From Flavivirga spongiicola (GTDB lineage: Bacteria > Bacteroidota > Bacteroidia > Flavobacteriales > Flavobacteriaceae), in contig NZ_JAUOEO010000001.1 in NCBI RefSeq assembly GCF_030540825.1, positions 3,299,001-3,363,000 of the forward strand: a DNA stretch of 64,000 nucleotides, in the 5' to 3' direction. A program made the position numbers and the translations under genes. This document shows, one piece after another, positions 28,172-37,075 of the stretch; within the stretch, counting starts at the first letter, position 1, and each line of letters begins with the position of its first letter. Below the pieces are notes generated by a model. It saw nothing but the letters and a program-made list of their open reading frames with translations, did no database searches and was not told the DNA's origin.

Positions 28172-28223
28172 GTTATTGAATTTTGACTTTTTTATTAAAG
28201 TCAAGTTAAGCTCAGTACAATTA

Positions 28224-28973
28224 TTAATCGTCTAAATCAGATTTGTTATAAACCCAACCAGGTAGTGCAGAGCTATCAAAATTTGGTTTTCTTGTAGTGT
28301 TCACATTTTCAAAACAAGAAGCATATACTAATGATTTAACACTTAAAATATCATATACTTTATCATGTTGTTCTTTTGTAAATGTTCCAAATACAAGATT
28401 AGGGTCAACAGATTTATACGCACCATCTTCCAACATAAAAGCAAACATAGTTTTCACGTCACTTTCATAAAAATCTGTGTTTTTATCGTAGTCTGCTTCG
28501 CTATCAATATAACTTTTTCCAGCTACTAAAAGGTATTCATTACCTGATTTTGCATTCTTTACACTAACAGTCCCTCTAAATAAAAGGTGGTAGTCATCAT
28601 TATATAATCCTGGTTTTCCTTTTGCTTTATCTTTATTTCTATTATAGAATTCTTCAAAATAAGGCGTACTAAGACGTTTTATTTGGCTAGAATGAACATG
28701 CTTCAAGAAGTCTTCTTTTGTTTTAAAATAAGCAGGTAAATTTTCAGCACAGTAGCCAGGATACCATTTAGGGGTATATTCATCATGTAATAATTCATGA
28801 CTCCCTTTTTTAAAGATTACTGGACGTTCATAAATTCTTGGATTATAGAATTTATAATTTCCAATTTTGAACAACTCACAACCATCTGCAGTGATGGCAC
28901 TTTCTTTTACACCTGTTTTACATGAAACAATAAAACAAAAAAGCGCTAGAGTTTTAAGTATTGTTTTATTCAT
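28224..28973 (-). CDS. Predicted lipoprotein, unknown function
   Basis: A 249-residue protein with a lipoprotein signal (MNKTILKTLALFCFIVSC). After the lipidated cysteine it is soluble, with charged and aromatic segments (FYNPRIYERPVIFKKGSHEL, LLFRGTVSVKNAKSGNEYLL). I do not recognise a domain, and the length gives no clue. It is monocistronic on the minus strand, with a 371 bp upstream region. Confidence 0.78.
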   Translation of the reverse strand: MNKTILKTLALFCFIVSCKTGVKESAITADGCELFKIGNYKFYNPRIYERPVIFKKGSHELLHDEYTPKWYPGYCAENLPAYFKTKEDFLKHVHSSQIKRLSTPYFEEFYNRNKDKAKGKPGLYNDDYHLLFRGTVSVKNAKSGNEYLLVAGKSYIDSEADYDKNTDFYESDVKTMFAFMLEDGAYKSVDPNLVFGTFTKEQHDKVYDILSVKSLVYASCFENVNTTRKPNFDSSALPGWVYNKSDLDD

Positions 28974-29344
28974 AATTAAAGTATTGCTGTAAACTTAAAA
29001 TAGTTTGTTTCAAGTTTACATGGTTAAATTCATTAAAGAACAAACTTATGTTTATTCTATTTTTGGTTTGTTTGGGTGTTATTAAGTTGATAAATTAGAG
29101 TCAATATAACTGTCCTTCTAATTCATTTTTTTTAATGACGGGGTAAATATAAATTTATTTTTGAATAAAGTAGATAAAAAGCATAAATAATCGATGAAAT
29201 GCTTATTTTTTGTTGAAAAATCTTATTTTTGTTTTTGTTTGTATGTTTAGTATTACTTATTGTTTTAGATTTTTGAGAGAGAAGTATGGTTTATTTGCAG
29301 TTTGTAGGAGTAAAAAGTTTCAATTTTACCTTGATATTTTTTTA
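28974..29344. other. Intergenic region, upstream of the lipoprotein gene
   Basis: The stretch is AT-rich and gene-free. A minus-strand TAAGTTTG at 29041-29048 fits the -7 consensus, 68 bp before the lipoprotein start. A short pair aagcat/atgctt lies near 29180, and the arms ttttacctt (29324-29332) and aaggtaaaa (29356-29364) form a hairpin over the end of the transporter gene. Confidence 0.4.
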
Positions 29345-30784
29345 TTAAAACACCAAAGGTAAAATGAACTTGAATAATAAAATAAGTAATACTATAGCAA
29401 TTATATTAATGACTATACCTATGCGAGCCATCTGATTAACTTTTATAAAACCACTAGCAAAAACAATAGCATTGGGTGGGGTAGCCATAGGAAGCATAAA
29501 AGCACAACTACTGGCTATGGTTACTGGAATTAATAAATACAGCAATGGAACTTCCAAACCAAGAGCTATTCCTGCCACAACAGGTGCTAAAACTGCTACA
29601 AGAGCTACGTTGCTCATTAATTCCGTCATAAAAAGCATTAATATAATTAGCAAGGAAGCCATGAGTAAAATACTAATATTACTGTTTGAAATGGTAGTAG
29701 CTACTATATTAACAATACCACTGGATGACATGCCTTTAGCTAAAGCCAAACCACCACCAAATAAAATTAGAATACCCCAAGCTAGTTTTTGAGTATCGTT
29801 CCAAATTAGAATAAAGTCACCTTTCTTTAAATTAAAAGGAATAGTAAAAAGAGCTACAGCTCCAAAAACACTAATGACGGTGTCAGATAAGGCAAGTCCA
29901 GGAATTAATGAATTGATTAGACTCCTAAATATCCAAAGAAAGACAAGAGTTCCGAAAATGGCAAGCACATGTTTTTCTTTAGGCGATGTTTTTCCCAGTT
30001 TTTGAAGCTCTACATTTATAACCTCTTTTGAGGCATTGAATACAAGTCCAGTATTTGGGAACATCCATTTCACCAATATAAAGTAGATAATAGTAATCAA
30101 AATAATTGAAAAGGGTAAACCAACAAGCATCCATTTGAAAAAGGAAATTTCGATATGATATTCATTTTCCAATAGGCCAATTAAAATCGAATTAGGAGGC
30201 GTACCAATAACTGTTGCGATACCTCCAGCGTTGGCAGAAAAAGCAATTCCCAACATGATACTTAAAGCAAAATTCTGATCATTTTTGGTAAAACCATCAG
30301 AGTCATTAATTAATAGTTTTATAACAGACATAGCTATTGGCAACATGACTACAGTACTGGCAGTATTACTTATCCACATACTCATAAAAGCAGTAGCGAT
30401 CATGAAACCAAGAATAACCTTATTAGGTGTAGTCCCTGTTTTTTTTATGATATTTAAAGCTATTCTTTTATGCAGATTTACTTTTTCTAAAGCTAAGGCT
30501 AACACAAAACCACCAAAAAATAAGAAGACTATAGGACTTCCGTAATTAGAACCAACCTCGGTCATAGGCATCACTTTAAACAGCGGGAATAACAATAATG
30601 GTAAAAGCGAAGTCACAGAAATAGAAACGGCTTCGGTTATCCACCAGCTAACCATCCACAAAGCAGTAGCAATGACAGTATCTGCCTTTTCAGAAACAAT
30701 TTCAAAAGGTAAAGCTTGTAAAGTAATGAAAAAGATAGGGCCTAATATTAATCCAATTTTTTTGGAGACAGGGTGTTTACTCAT
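29345..30784 (-). CDS. SLC13/DASS-type sodium:anion symporter
   Basis: A 479-residue inner-membrane transporter with about 11-12 helices, of the divalent anion:sodium symporter family. Family members import dicarboxylates such as succinate or malate, or sulfate, with sodium. Characteristic are WWITEAVSISVTSLLPLLLF, FMSMWISNTASTVVMLPIAM with the SNT motif, and near the C-terminus SSCAFMLPMATPPNAIVFAS, matching the conserved second SNT-like loop (here ATPPNA). The substrate is not deducible. Sodium coupling would draw on the gradient made by the nearby Na+-NQR; that link is inference. Confidence 0.92.
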   Translation of the reverse strand: MSKHPVSKKIGLILGPIFFITLQALPFEIVSEKADTVIATALWMVSWWITEAVSISVTSLLPLLLFPLFKVMPMTEVGSNYGSPIVFLFFGGFVLALALEKVNLHKRIALNIIKKTGTTPNKVILGFMIATAFMSMWISNTASTVVMLPIAMSVIKLLINDSDGFTKNDQNFALSIMLGIAFSANAGGIATVIGTPPNSILIGLLENEYHIEISFFKWMLVGLPFSIILITIIYFILVKWMFPNTGLVFNASKEVINVELQKLGKTSPKEKHVLAIFGTLVFLWIFRSLINSLIPGLALSDTVISVFGAVALFTIPFNLKKGDFILIWNDTQKLAWGILILFGGGLALAKGMSSSGIVNIVATTISNSNISILLMASLLIILMLFMTELMSNVALVAVLAPVVAGIALGLEVPLLYLLIPVTIASSCAFMLPMATPPNAIVFASGFIKVNQMARIGIVINIIAIVLLILLFKFILPLVF

Positions 30785-30886
30785 CTAAAGTATTATATAA
30801 GAGATACTAATTTATAATTTCTAAATTTAAACATTTTTTAAAACTGGTATTAGTTGAATATGAATATTAAATATTAATTTTGTCTT

Positions 30887-31264
30887 ATGAGTAAACCGCT
30901 TACAGAACAAGAATTGCATAACTTAGCTATGAATTATGTCGGAAAAGACCTAGAAGAGCGTGGTTTTGAATTTATAGCTGTAAATAGTAAGCTTAAAAAA
31001 CATCCACAATTTGTTTGTATCGATAAAGACAAGCAGTACTATTTTGTAATTGTAAGAGCTGTTATTTTACCAGACAATCCTAATAATTATGATGTTGTTT
31101 GGATGGAGTCGTTTAAAAAACATGCAAGAGAAAAGGATGCAAAAGTTTTATATGCTGGTGTTGGTTTAGGTAATATTGATGATAAAAAAGGTCTTATTTT
31201 TTTAGATGAAGAATACCTTTTAGAGTATAATGGCATACAGGTTTTAGAAACCAATTTTAACTAA
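30887..31264 (+). CDS. Conserved flavobacterial protein upstream of apbE
   Basis: A 125-residue soluble protein. The N-terminal MSKPLTEQELHNLAMNYVGK and the KKHPQFVCIDKDKQYYFVIV strand are typical of a small alpha/beta family. It is widely found in this family of bacteria directly before apbE, and has been labelled an Na+-NQR subunit in some genomes without supporting motifs. The apbE start codon follows its stop codon without a gap (TAAATG), so the two are co-translated. I infer a role linked to flavinylation of the pump, but the sequence shows no active site. Its layout of strands with a central charged helix also resembles restriction-endonuclease-like folds, but I see no catalytic residues. 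Confidence 0.82.
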   Translation: MSKPLTEQELHNLAMNYVGKDLEERGFEFIAVNSKLKKHPQFVCIDKDKQYYFVIVRAVILPDNPNNYDVVWMESFKKHAREKDAKVLYAGVGLGNIDDKKGLIFLDEEYLLEYNGIQVLETNFN

Positions 31265-32239
31265 ATGAAGCAGATTACAATAACCCTATTAGTTGTTTTA
31301 TTATTAATATCTTGTAAAACAGACCAAAAGAACACAAAACTTTCTGGAGCTGTTTTTGGAACATTTTATGAGGTAACTTATAGCTCTGATATAAATTATG
31401 AAAAACAATTTGATAGCTTATTTTATGTGATTAATAAATCAATGTCTACGTATCAAACAAATTCGGATATTTCTAAATTGAACAGAAACGAAGCTATTAG
31501 AGTTGATGAACATTTTACAAATGTATATGAAGCCTCAAAAATAATTTATAAAGAAACAGAAGGTGCTTTCGACCCTACCATTGGGGCTGTTGTAAATGCC
31601 TGGGATTTTGGGCCAAAAGGTAAAATCGTAAACTTAGATAGTTTAAAAATTGATAGCTTGATGCTTACTGTTGGTTTTAATAAAGTCCTTAAGTCTCATA
31701 ATAATATAATTAAACCAAAAGAGACCTTTTTAGATTTTAATGCTATAGCAAAAGGTTATGCGGTAGATGTTATTGCAAAATTCTTAGAGACTAAAAATGT
31801 TAAGAATTATATAGTCAATATAGGAGGCGAACTTAATGCCAAAGGAATTAATGTTGAGAAAAACAGTAGTTGGACGGTTGGTGTTGAAAACCCTAATTTT
31901 GATGGCACCCAATCTCTTTCTAGAACGCTTGTTTTAACTAATGAAGCGATGGCAACTTCAGGGACATACAGAAAGTTTAAAATAGATGAAAATGGAAACC
32001 GATATGCTCATATTATTGATACTAAAACAGGTTATCCAAGTAAAACCAGTTTACTAAGTATTTCTGTAATAACAAGTGATTGTATGATAGCTGACGCCTA
32101 TTCTACAGCGTTTAAAACCATGGGGATTGAAAAAGTGAAACAGTTTCTAAAATCGCATCCAGAACTTAAGGTGTTTTTGATTTTTGAGAATGATAAAAAA
32201 GAATTAGAGACTTTAGCTTTAAATGGATTTCCGGAGTAG
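31265..32239 (+). CDS. apbE: FAD:protein FMN transferase ApbE, lipoprotein
   Basis: A 324-residue periplasmic lipoprotein (lipobox LLLISC near residue 18). It uses FAD and magnesium to attach FMN through a phosphoester to threonines in NqrB and NqrC, and so matures the sodium pump encoded at 20.3-26.3 kb. Landmarks are MSTYQTNSDISKLN, FDPTIGAVVNAWDFG near 105, DFNAIAKGYAVD near 155, YIVNIGGELNAKG near 175, and ATSGTYRKF with HIIDTKTGYPS near 220-250. The final segment carries the metal-binding DAYSTA. It follows the preceding gene with no gap. Confidence 0.96.
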   Translation: MKQITITLLVVLLLISCKTDQKNTKLSGAVFGTFYEVTYSSDINYEKQFDSLFYVINKSMSTYQTNSDISKLNRNEAIRVDEHFTNVYEASKIIYKETEGAFDPTIGAVVNAWDFGPKGKIVNLDSLKIDSLMLTVGFNKVLKSHNNIIKPKETFLDFNAIAKGYAVDVIAKFLETKNVKNYIVNIGGELNAKGINVEKNSSWTVGVENPNFDGTQSLSRTLVLTNEAMATSGTYRKFKIDENGNRYAHIIDTKTGYPSKTSLLSISVITSDCMIADAYSTAFKTMGIEKVKQFLKSHPELKVFLIFENDKKELETLALNGFPE

Positions 32240-32240
32240 T

Positions 32241-34358
32241 TTAGTTCATTTGTTTAACGATACAAAATCGATCTTCCAGTTTTTTATAAAAATAGCTAGC
32301 ATTATAAACGCCTACTTTATCAGCCAAATCTTTTTTCTTTATTATAGGGTTTTCTTCTAAAATTAGTTTTGCCTTTTGTAAACGAACCTCTGTTATTATT
32401 TCATTTGGTGTTTGACCAAATACTAGTTTTACTTTTCTATGTAAAGAGCTTCTTGAAAGGTTTGTAAAGTTTGCTAAATCCGCTACACCAAAGTTTTTAT
32501 TTTTTATATTTTCTTCTATAAAGTTCTTTAGTTTGGTATTGAAAATTTTATCAGAATTGTTATTTAAATATATTTTCTCATCATCATTTAAGTTAGATTT
32601 AATTTCTTTTATACTATCGTAAAAGGTAATAGCTCTATCTACATTAATAAGTAATTCTTCTTCAATAAAAGGTTTTGTTAAATACGCATCAATGCCAAGG
32701 CGTAACATATCTAGCTTGCCTTTATTATCTTTTCTGGCAGTAATAACTATTACAGGAATTTTTATATTTTTCTTTTTAATTTCTGCAATAAATGTGATGC
32801 CATCCATAACAGGCATCATATAGTCCGTTACAATAACATCAAACGCTTGATTCTTAAGTAATTTTATAGCTTCATCTCCATTATTTGCTACAGTTATATT
32901 ATACCTGTTCAAAACTGTTTTTAAATAACTACGCATTTCGTCATGGTCTTCAACTATTAAAATACGTCTTTTAAGATTAGCTTTAGTAACTTTTGACAAT
33001 TGTTTCCCAATATTGTTTTCTTGATGAGACATTGATATATCAAATGGTGCATTTTGGGATATATGAGTTGCAATTTTTGGAATAATTATGCTAAATACGC
33101 TACTTGTATTGGGTATGCTTTTAAGAGTTAAATTAAAACCATGAGCATCAATTATACTTTTACTAAAGGATAAACCAATACCACTTCCTTGACTTTTGGT
33201 GATGTGATTTTTAGATTGATAAAAACGATTAAATACCTTATCTATATCTTGTTTTGGTATACCAATACCATTGTCTGTAATAGTAATGTTTAAGCTATTA
33301 TTATAAGTGGCATTCACGATTACCTCTCCATTTTTGGGAGTGAATTTTAAAGCATTGTTTAATAAGTTATTTAATGATTTAGAAATTAGGCTTAAATCCA
33401 TATTCACTATAATGTTAGGAATGTCTAATTTTAAATTAAAATCAATTTCTTTTTTGTTGAATAGTTCTTTAAAATCTGCATAATGTTTATTTAAAAAAGG
33501 AATGATAGGAGTAGGAACTATGTTTAATTCTAGTTTATCAACATCTAGTTTACTTAGATCTAAAATGTTATCTATAATATCTTGTATTTGTTTTACTTGC
33601 TTATTAATTGTTTCTATTTTTTTTTCAGTTTCAGCTTCAGAATCTTTTAAATCTATTCTTGAAGTGTAACCTTTAATAAGTGTTAATGGTGTTCTTATTT
33701 CATGAGAGAGGTTAACAAAAAAGTGAGATTTAAAGTCGTTTAATTTTTCTAGTTCCTTTTGCTGCTTTTGGAGTTTTTTTTCAGCATTCTTATTTGTTTG
33801 AATAAGAAAAAAGGGAATAAAGAAGGTTACTAGAAATAGACTTGTATAATGAATTTGACTATAATCAATTCCGTTTTTTAGGTAAAAAACATCAAGAAAT
33901 AAGCAAATGGCTAAAATTAAGAATAGAAAAGGAGGCTTTTTAGAATTGAAAATACTTAGTGAAATTAAAGGAGGTGTTATATAGAAAAAAATAATCTGAA
34001 TTTCTGGTAAAATATATACATCAAAAATAAAACAAGTAAAGAAAGAACTTAAAATAAGAATTGTTTTAGCCGAGTTGTATTTTCCTAAGTGATGAAGATA
34101 AAAAATAATAAATATAGCTACTGTTGGTATACAATACCCTATTAAGGATTTTGAGGAAACCAATCTTTTGTCAAATAATGAGCCTATTATAATAACTTGA
34201 ATGAAAGAAATAAGAAGGAGGACACAAATAATATTAACTAAAATAATTTTTTTCTCTTTTGTTAAATGTGTCTCCTTTTTTATACCAATTCTTAATACAG
34301 GAAGTTTTGAGATTTTTGTTAGTACCAGATTGTATTTCTCGTTCATACTAAGAGTCAT
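32241..34358 (-). CDS. Hybrid histidine kinase/response regulator with AraC HTH, membrane-anchored (1)
   Basis: A 705-residue one-protein two-component system. About six membrane helices (37-187) replace the large periplasmic sensor of classical HTCS proteins. A coiled link (190-208) leads to the dimerisation domain with H219 in FVNLSHEIRTPLTLIKG. The ATPase part carries NNALKFTPKNGEV and the GIGIP and GSGIGLSFSKSIID boxes. A receiver domain (about 465-580) has the phosphoacceptor in DVIVTDYMMPVMDG, and an AraC-type DNA-binding domain fills 605-700. It is a paralog of the gene at 34704-36920. The ATG at codon 5 is an alternative start. The signal and targets are unknown; the adjacent surface-protein genes are the natural candidates. 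Confidence 0.93.
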   Translation of the reverse strand: MTLSMNEKYNLVLTKISKLPVLRIGIKKETHLTKEKKIILVNIICVLLLISFIQVIIIGSLFDKRLVSSKSLIGYCIPTVAIFIIFYLHHLGKYNSAKTILILSSFFTCFIFDVYILPEIQIIFFYITPPLISLSIFNSKKPPFLFLILAICLFLDVFYLKNGIDYSQIHYTSLFLVTFFIPFFLIQTNKNAEKKLQKQQKELEKLNDFKSHFFVNLSHEIRTPLTLIKGYTSRIDLKDSEAETEKKIETINKQVKQIQDIIDNILDLSKLDVDKLELNIVPTPIIPFLNKHYADFKELFNKKEIDFNLKLDIPNIIVNMDLSLISKSLNNLLNNALKFTPKNGEVIVNATYNNSLNITITDNGIGIPKQDIDKVFNRFYQSKNHITKSQGSGIGLSFSKSIIDAHGFNLTLKSIPNTSSVFSIIIPKIATHISQNAPFDISMSHQENNIGKQLSKVTKANLKRRILIVEDHDEMRSYLKTVLNRYNITVANNGDEAIKLLKNQAFDVIVTDYMMPVMDGITFIAEIKKKNIKIPVIVITARKDNKGKLDMLRLGIDAYLTKPFIEEELLINVDRAITFYDSIKEIKSNLNDDEKIYLNNNSDKIFNTKLKNFIEENIKNKNFGVADLANFTNLSRSSLHRKVKLVFGQTPNEIITEVRLQKAKLILEENPIIKKKDLADKVGVYNASYFYKKLEDRFCIVKQMN

Positions 34359-34703
34359 TGTTTTACTTATAAGTAAATAAAGAATGCTAATATATTGGTT
34401 AGTTTTAATAGCGAATAATTTTTAAATATCTCTTTTCTTTTTTTGACAGAAATAAATGATTTATGCCACAAACAGAAGTTTTTTTAAATTAAAAACTTAT
34501 TTCACTTTAAGTAAATTGACAGAAACAAATATTTTATAATATCATCACGCTATTTTTGCACAACAATATTATGGTAGAGGTTATCAAAAAGTATTTACTT
34601 AAGATATTATATCTGGACAAAATATTCTGGAATGTAAATATGTGAATTAGATAAGAGCATCAGTTACTTTGTGAAGCCTTCAAGAATTTTTGTATAGATT
34701 ATA
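34359..34703. promoter_or_regulatory. Region between the two hybrid regulators with paired TTGACAGAAA motifs
   Basis: No gene is seen in these 345 bases. Two similar sites, tttttttgacagaaataaat (34438-34457) and aattgacagaaacaaatatt (34513-34532), lie 73 bp apart, close to seven helical turns. They share the tttttgac core with the three motifs at 36963-37011, in front of the second regulator. An AraC-type operator is a plausible reading but is inference. Confidence 0.4.
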
Positions 34704-36920
34704 TCATTTTTTATAAAACCGTTCCTCCATTTTTTTAAAAAAATAAGATGTATTGCTAATGCCCACAGCTTTTGCAACATTCTTTTGAGTTTCTTTTGGG
34801 TTTTCTTCTAATAAAACTCTTGCTTTTTGTAATCGAGCTTCCATAATAATATCTTTCGGGACTTGTCCCAATAGAGTCTTTACCTTTCTGTTTAAAGTGC
34901 TTTTAGATATGTTAAAATGTTCAGCAATAGCGTCAATGCCAAAATTAGAAGCATGCATATTAGAAAATATAAAATCTTTTAATTCTTCATTAAATTTTTG
35001 AGCAAACTTATTTAGGTTTTGCTTTTCTTTTTCTTTTAATTGTTTATCAAATTGATTAATCACGTCATAAGATTGAAATGCTAGTTTTAGATGCATCAAC
35101 AATTCCTCTTTTATAAACGGCTTGTTTAAATAGCCATCTATTCCTAAACGTAACATGTTTAGTTTACCCTTAGCATCTGTACGAGCTGTAAGTACTATTA
35201 TAGGGGTTTTTATACCTTGCTTTTTTATATTACTAACCAGTACTTCCCCATCCATAATGGGCATCATATAGTCAGTTATTATAACATCAAACGTATTAGT
35301 TTTTAAAAGATCTAAAGCTTCATTACCATTGTTGGCTTTCATAATATTATATTTATTAAGTAAGCCTGCTATATAATCACGCATTTGTGTATGGTCTTCT
35401 ACGATTAAAATTTTTCGCTTCGAATTTGTTTGTGCTAAAGAAAAAGAGGGAGAAATATGTCTTTTTTCATTAGATAATTCTATAGTATTCAGCTCGCTTT
35501 TTTGTAATGCTTCACTCGGAATTTCTATACTAAAAGTAGTTGCAATATTTGGTGTGCTTTTTACATTAATAGAAAAATTATGCGCCTCTATGATACTTTT
35601 AGTAAATGATAAGCCTATACCGCTGCCTTGGCTTTTAGTAATATGATTTTTAGACTGAAAAAAACGATTGAAAATATATTCAAGATCTTTTTCGTGTATT
35701 CCAATGCCATTATCAGTAAGTTCAATTTTTAAACTTTGTTTTTCTAAACAAGCATTTAAACTTACAGAACCTCCATTTGATGTGAATTTTAATGCATTAT
35801 TTAATAGGTTGTTAATAGATTTTGAAAATATATATTCATCAACTTTAAAAGCTAAATCTTTAGTATCATTTTTAAGTGAAAAAGAAATGCCTTTAGCATC
35901 AAATAAATCTTTATAATTAATGTAATGCTTATTTAAAAAAGAAGATACATCTATGTATTGAGAATCTAGCTGAAACTCTTTAGCATCAATTTTACTTAAA
36001 TCCATGATGTTATTTATAATAAATTGAATTTGTTCAGATTGTGTTTTTATAATATTAACTTTCTCCTGATTTTTATCTTTAGATTTATTTAAGTTGATTT
36101 GAGAAGCGTGTCCTTGTATAAGTGTGAGTGGTGTACGAATTTCATGTGATAAATTCACAAAAAAGTGTGATTTAAATTCATTGAGTTCTTCTAATTCACG
36201 TTGTTGATTTTCTAAAAGTACTTTATCTTTTAGTACTTTATCTTTTTCAATTTGTAACAGTTTTTCATTTTTTGAATTAAGTTTTTTAAAATAATTTACC
36301 AATAAGTAAATACTTATAAAAATATATATTTGAGGTATTGGGAAAAACCTTTTAACAATACTGTCTGGGTATACAGGATAAAAGTTATAAGGTGTAACAA
36401 ATAGTAAAAAACTAATTACCAAAACAATAACGGGTATTATGTTTTTTGAATATAATGAAAGGGCTAATGGCGGAACTATAATAAAGAAATATTCAGAATA
36501 AATTCCTGGGGTTATAAATAAAGTGAAAAGAGTAAAATTACCTAAAGTGGTAATTAAATATAAAGCTTTAGCAAAAGCAAATTTTTTGTTTTTATTTAAA
36601 ATTATTACGATAGATAGCAAAATAACTGTAGATAATTGAACAATTCTGGAATAACTTCCAATATCATCTCCTAAGTCATCTAACCCATCATTAAAGTTGT
36701 CTGAAAATAATAAGAAGGCATAGTATATTAGGTTTTCTATAAAAGTGAGTATAACAATAAGGTTAATCCAAACTAAAGCATAAGTATTTAAAATTTTAAT
36801 CCTTTTGTTTAATGCATTGTCAAGATTAATACCAGTACCGCTATTAATTAACTTATTGTAAAAAGCTTTTATACTCATTCTTTTCTTAGGATTTTTTTCC
36901 CAAAGATGAATAAAAATCAC
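34704..36920 (-). CDS. Hybrid histidine kinase/response regulator with AraC HTH, membrane-anchored (2)
   Basis: A 738-residue paralog of the gene at 32241-34358 with the same domain order: about six membrane helices (45-210), a coiled linker (215-248), a kinase core with H259 in FVNLSHEIRTPLTLIQG, ATPase boxes NNALKFTSNGGSV and GSGIGLSFTKSIIEA, a receiver domain with VIITDYMMPIMDG, and a C-terminal AraC helix-turn-helix (AIAEHFNISKSTLNRKVKTL). The ATG at codon 15 may be the true start, which would remove an odd MIFIHLWEKNPKKR leader. It is divergent from the secreted NHL protein across a 155 bp region with phased repeats. Confidence 0.93.
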   Translation of the reverse strand: MIFIHLWEKNPKKRMSIKAFYNKLINSGTGINLDNALNKRIKILNTYALVWINLIVILTFIENLIYYAFLLFSDNFNDGLDDLGDDIGSYSRIVQLSTVILLSIVIILNKNKKFAFAKALYLITTLGNFTLFTLFITPGIYSEYFFIIVPPLALSLYSKNIIPVIVLVISFLLFVTPYNFYPVYPDSIVKRFFPIPQIYIFISIYLLVNYFKKLNSKNEKLLQIEKDKVLKDKVLLENQQRELEELNEFKSHFFVNLSHEIRTPLTLIQGHASQINLNKSKDKNQEKVNIIKTQSEQIQFIINNIMDLSKIDAKEFQLDSQYIDVSSFLNKHYINYKDLFDAKGISFSLKNDTKDLAFKVDEYIFSKSINNLLNNALKFTSNGGSVSLNACLEKQSLKIELTDNGIGIHEKDLEYIFNRFFQSKNHITKSQGSGIGLSFTKSIIEAHNFSINVKSTPNIATTFSIEIPSEALQKSELNTIELSNEKRHISPSFSLAQTNSKRKILIVEDHTQMRDYIAGLLNKYNIMKANNGNEALDLLKTNTFDVIITDYMMPIMDGEVLVSNIKKQGIKTPIIVLTARTDAKGKLNMLRLGIDGYLNKPFIKEELLMHLKLAFQSYDVINQFDKQLKEKEKQNLNKFAQKFNEELKDFIFSNMHASNFGIDAIAEHFNISKSTLNRKVKTLLGQVPKDIIMEARLQKARVLLEENPKETQKNVAKAVGISNTSYFFKKMEERFYKK

Positions 36921-36962
36921 AGACTTTTCAAAACAATAATTACAGCATGATTCAAAAGGTTG

Positions 36963-37011
36963 TTTTTTGACTCAAATAGTCATTTTTTGAAAATAATAAG
37001 TAGTTTTTTGA
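36963..37011. promoter_or_regulatory. Three phased TTTTTTGA motifs between divergent genes
   Basis: The octamer ttttttga occurs at 36963-36970, 36983-36990 and 37004-37011, at 20 and 21 bp intervals, two helical turns. Two copies continue with c. Such phasing on one face of the helix suggests an operator for a dimeric or oligomeric regulator, most simply the AraC domain of the flanking gene. A separate inverted pair (atatagattaagg at 37013 and ccttaaatctatat ending at 37073) brackets the leader of the plus-strand gene. Confidence 0.5.
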
Positions 37012-37075
37012 CGCATATAGATTAAGGTTTAAATATAGTTTTACGCTTTATTTTTTAACCCTTAAATCTATATTT

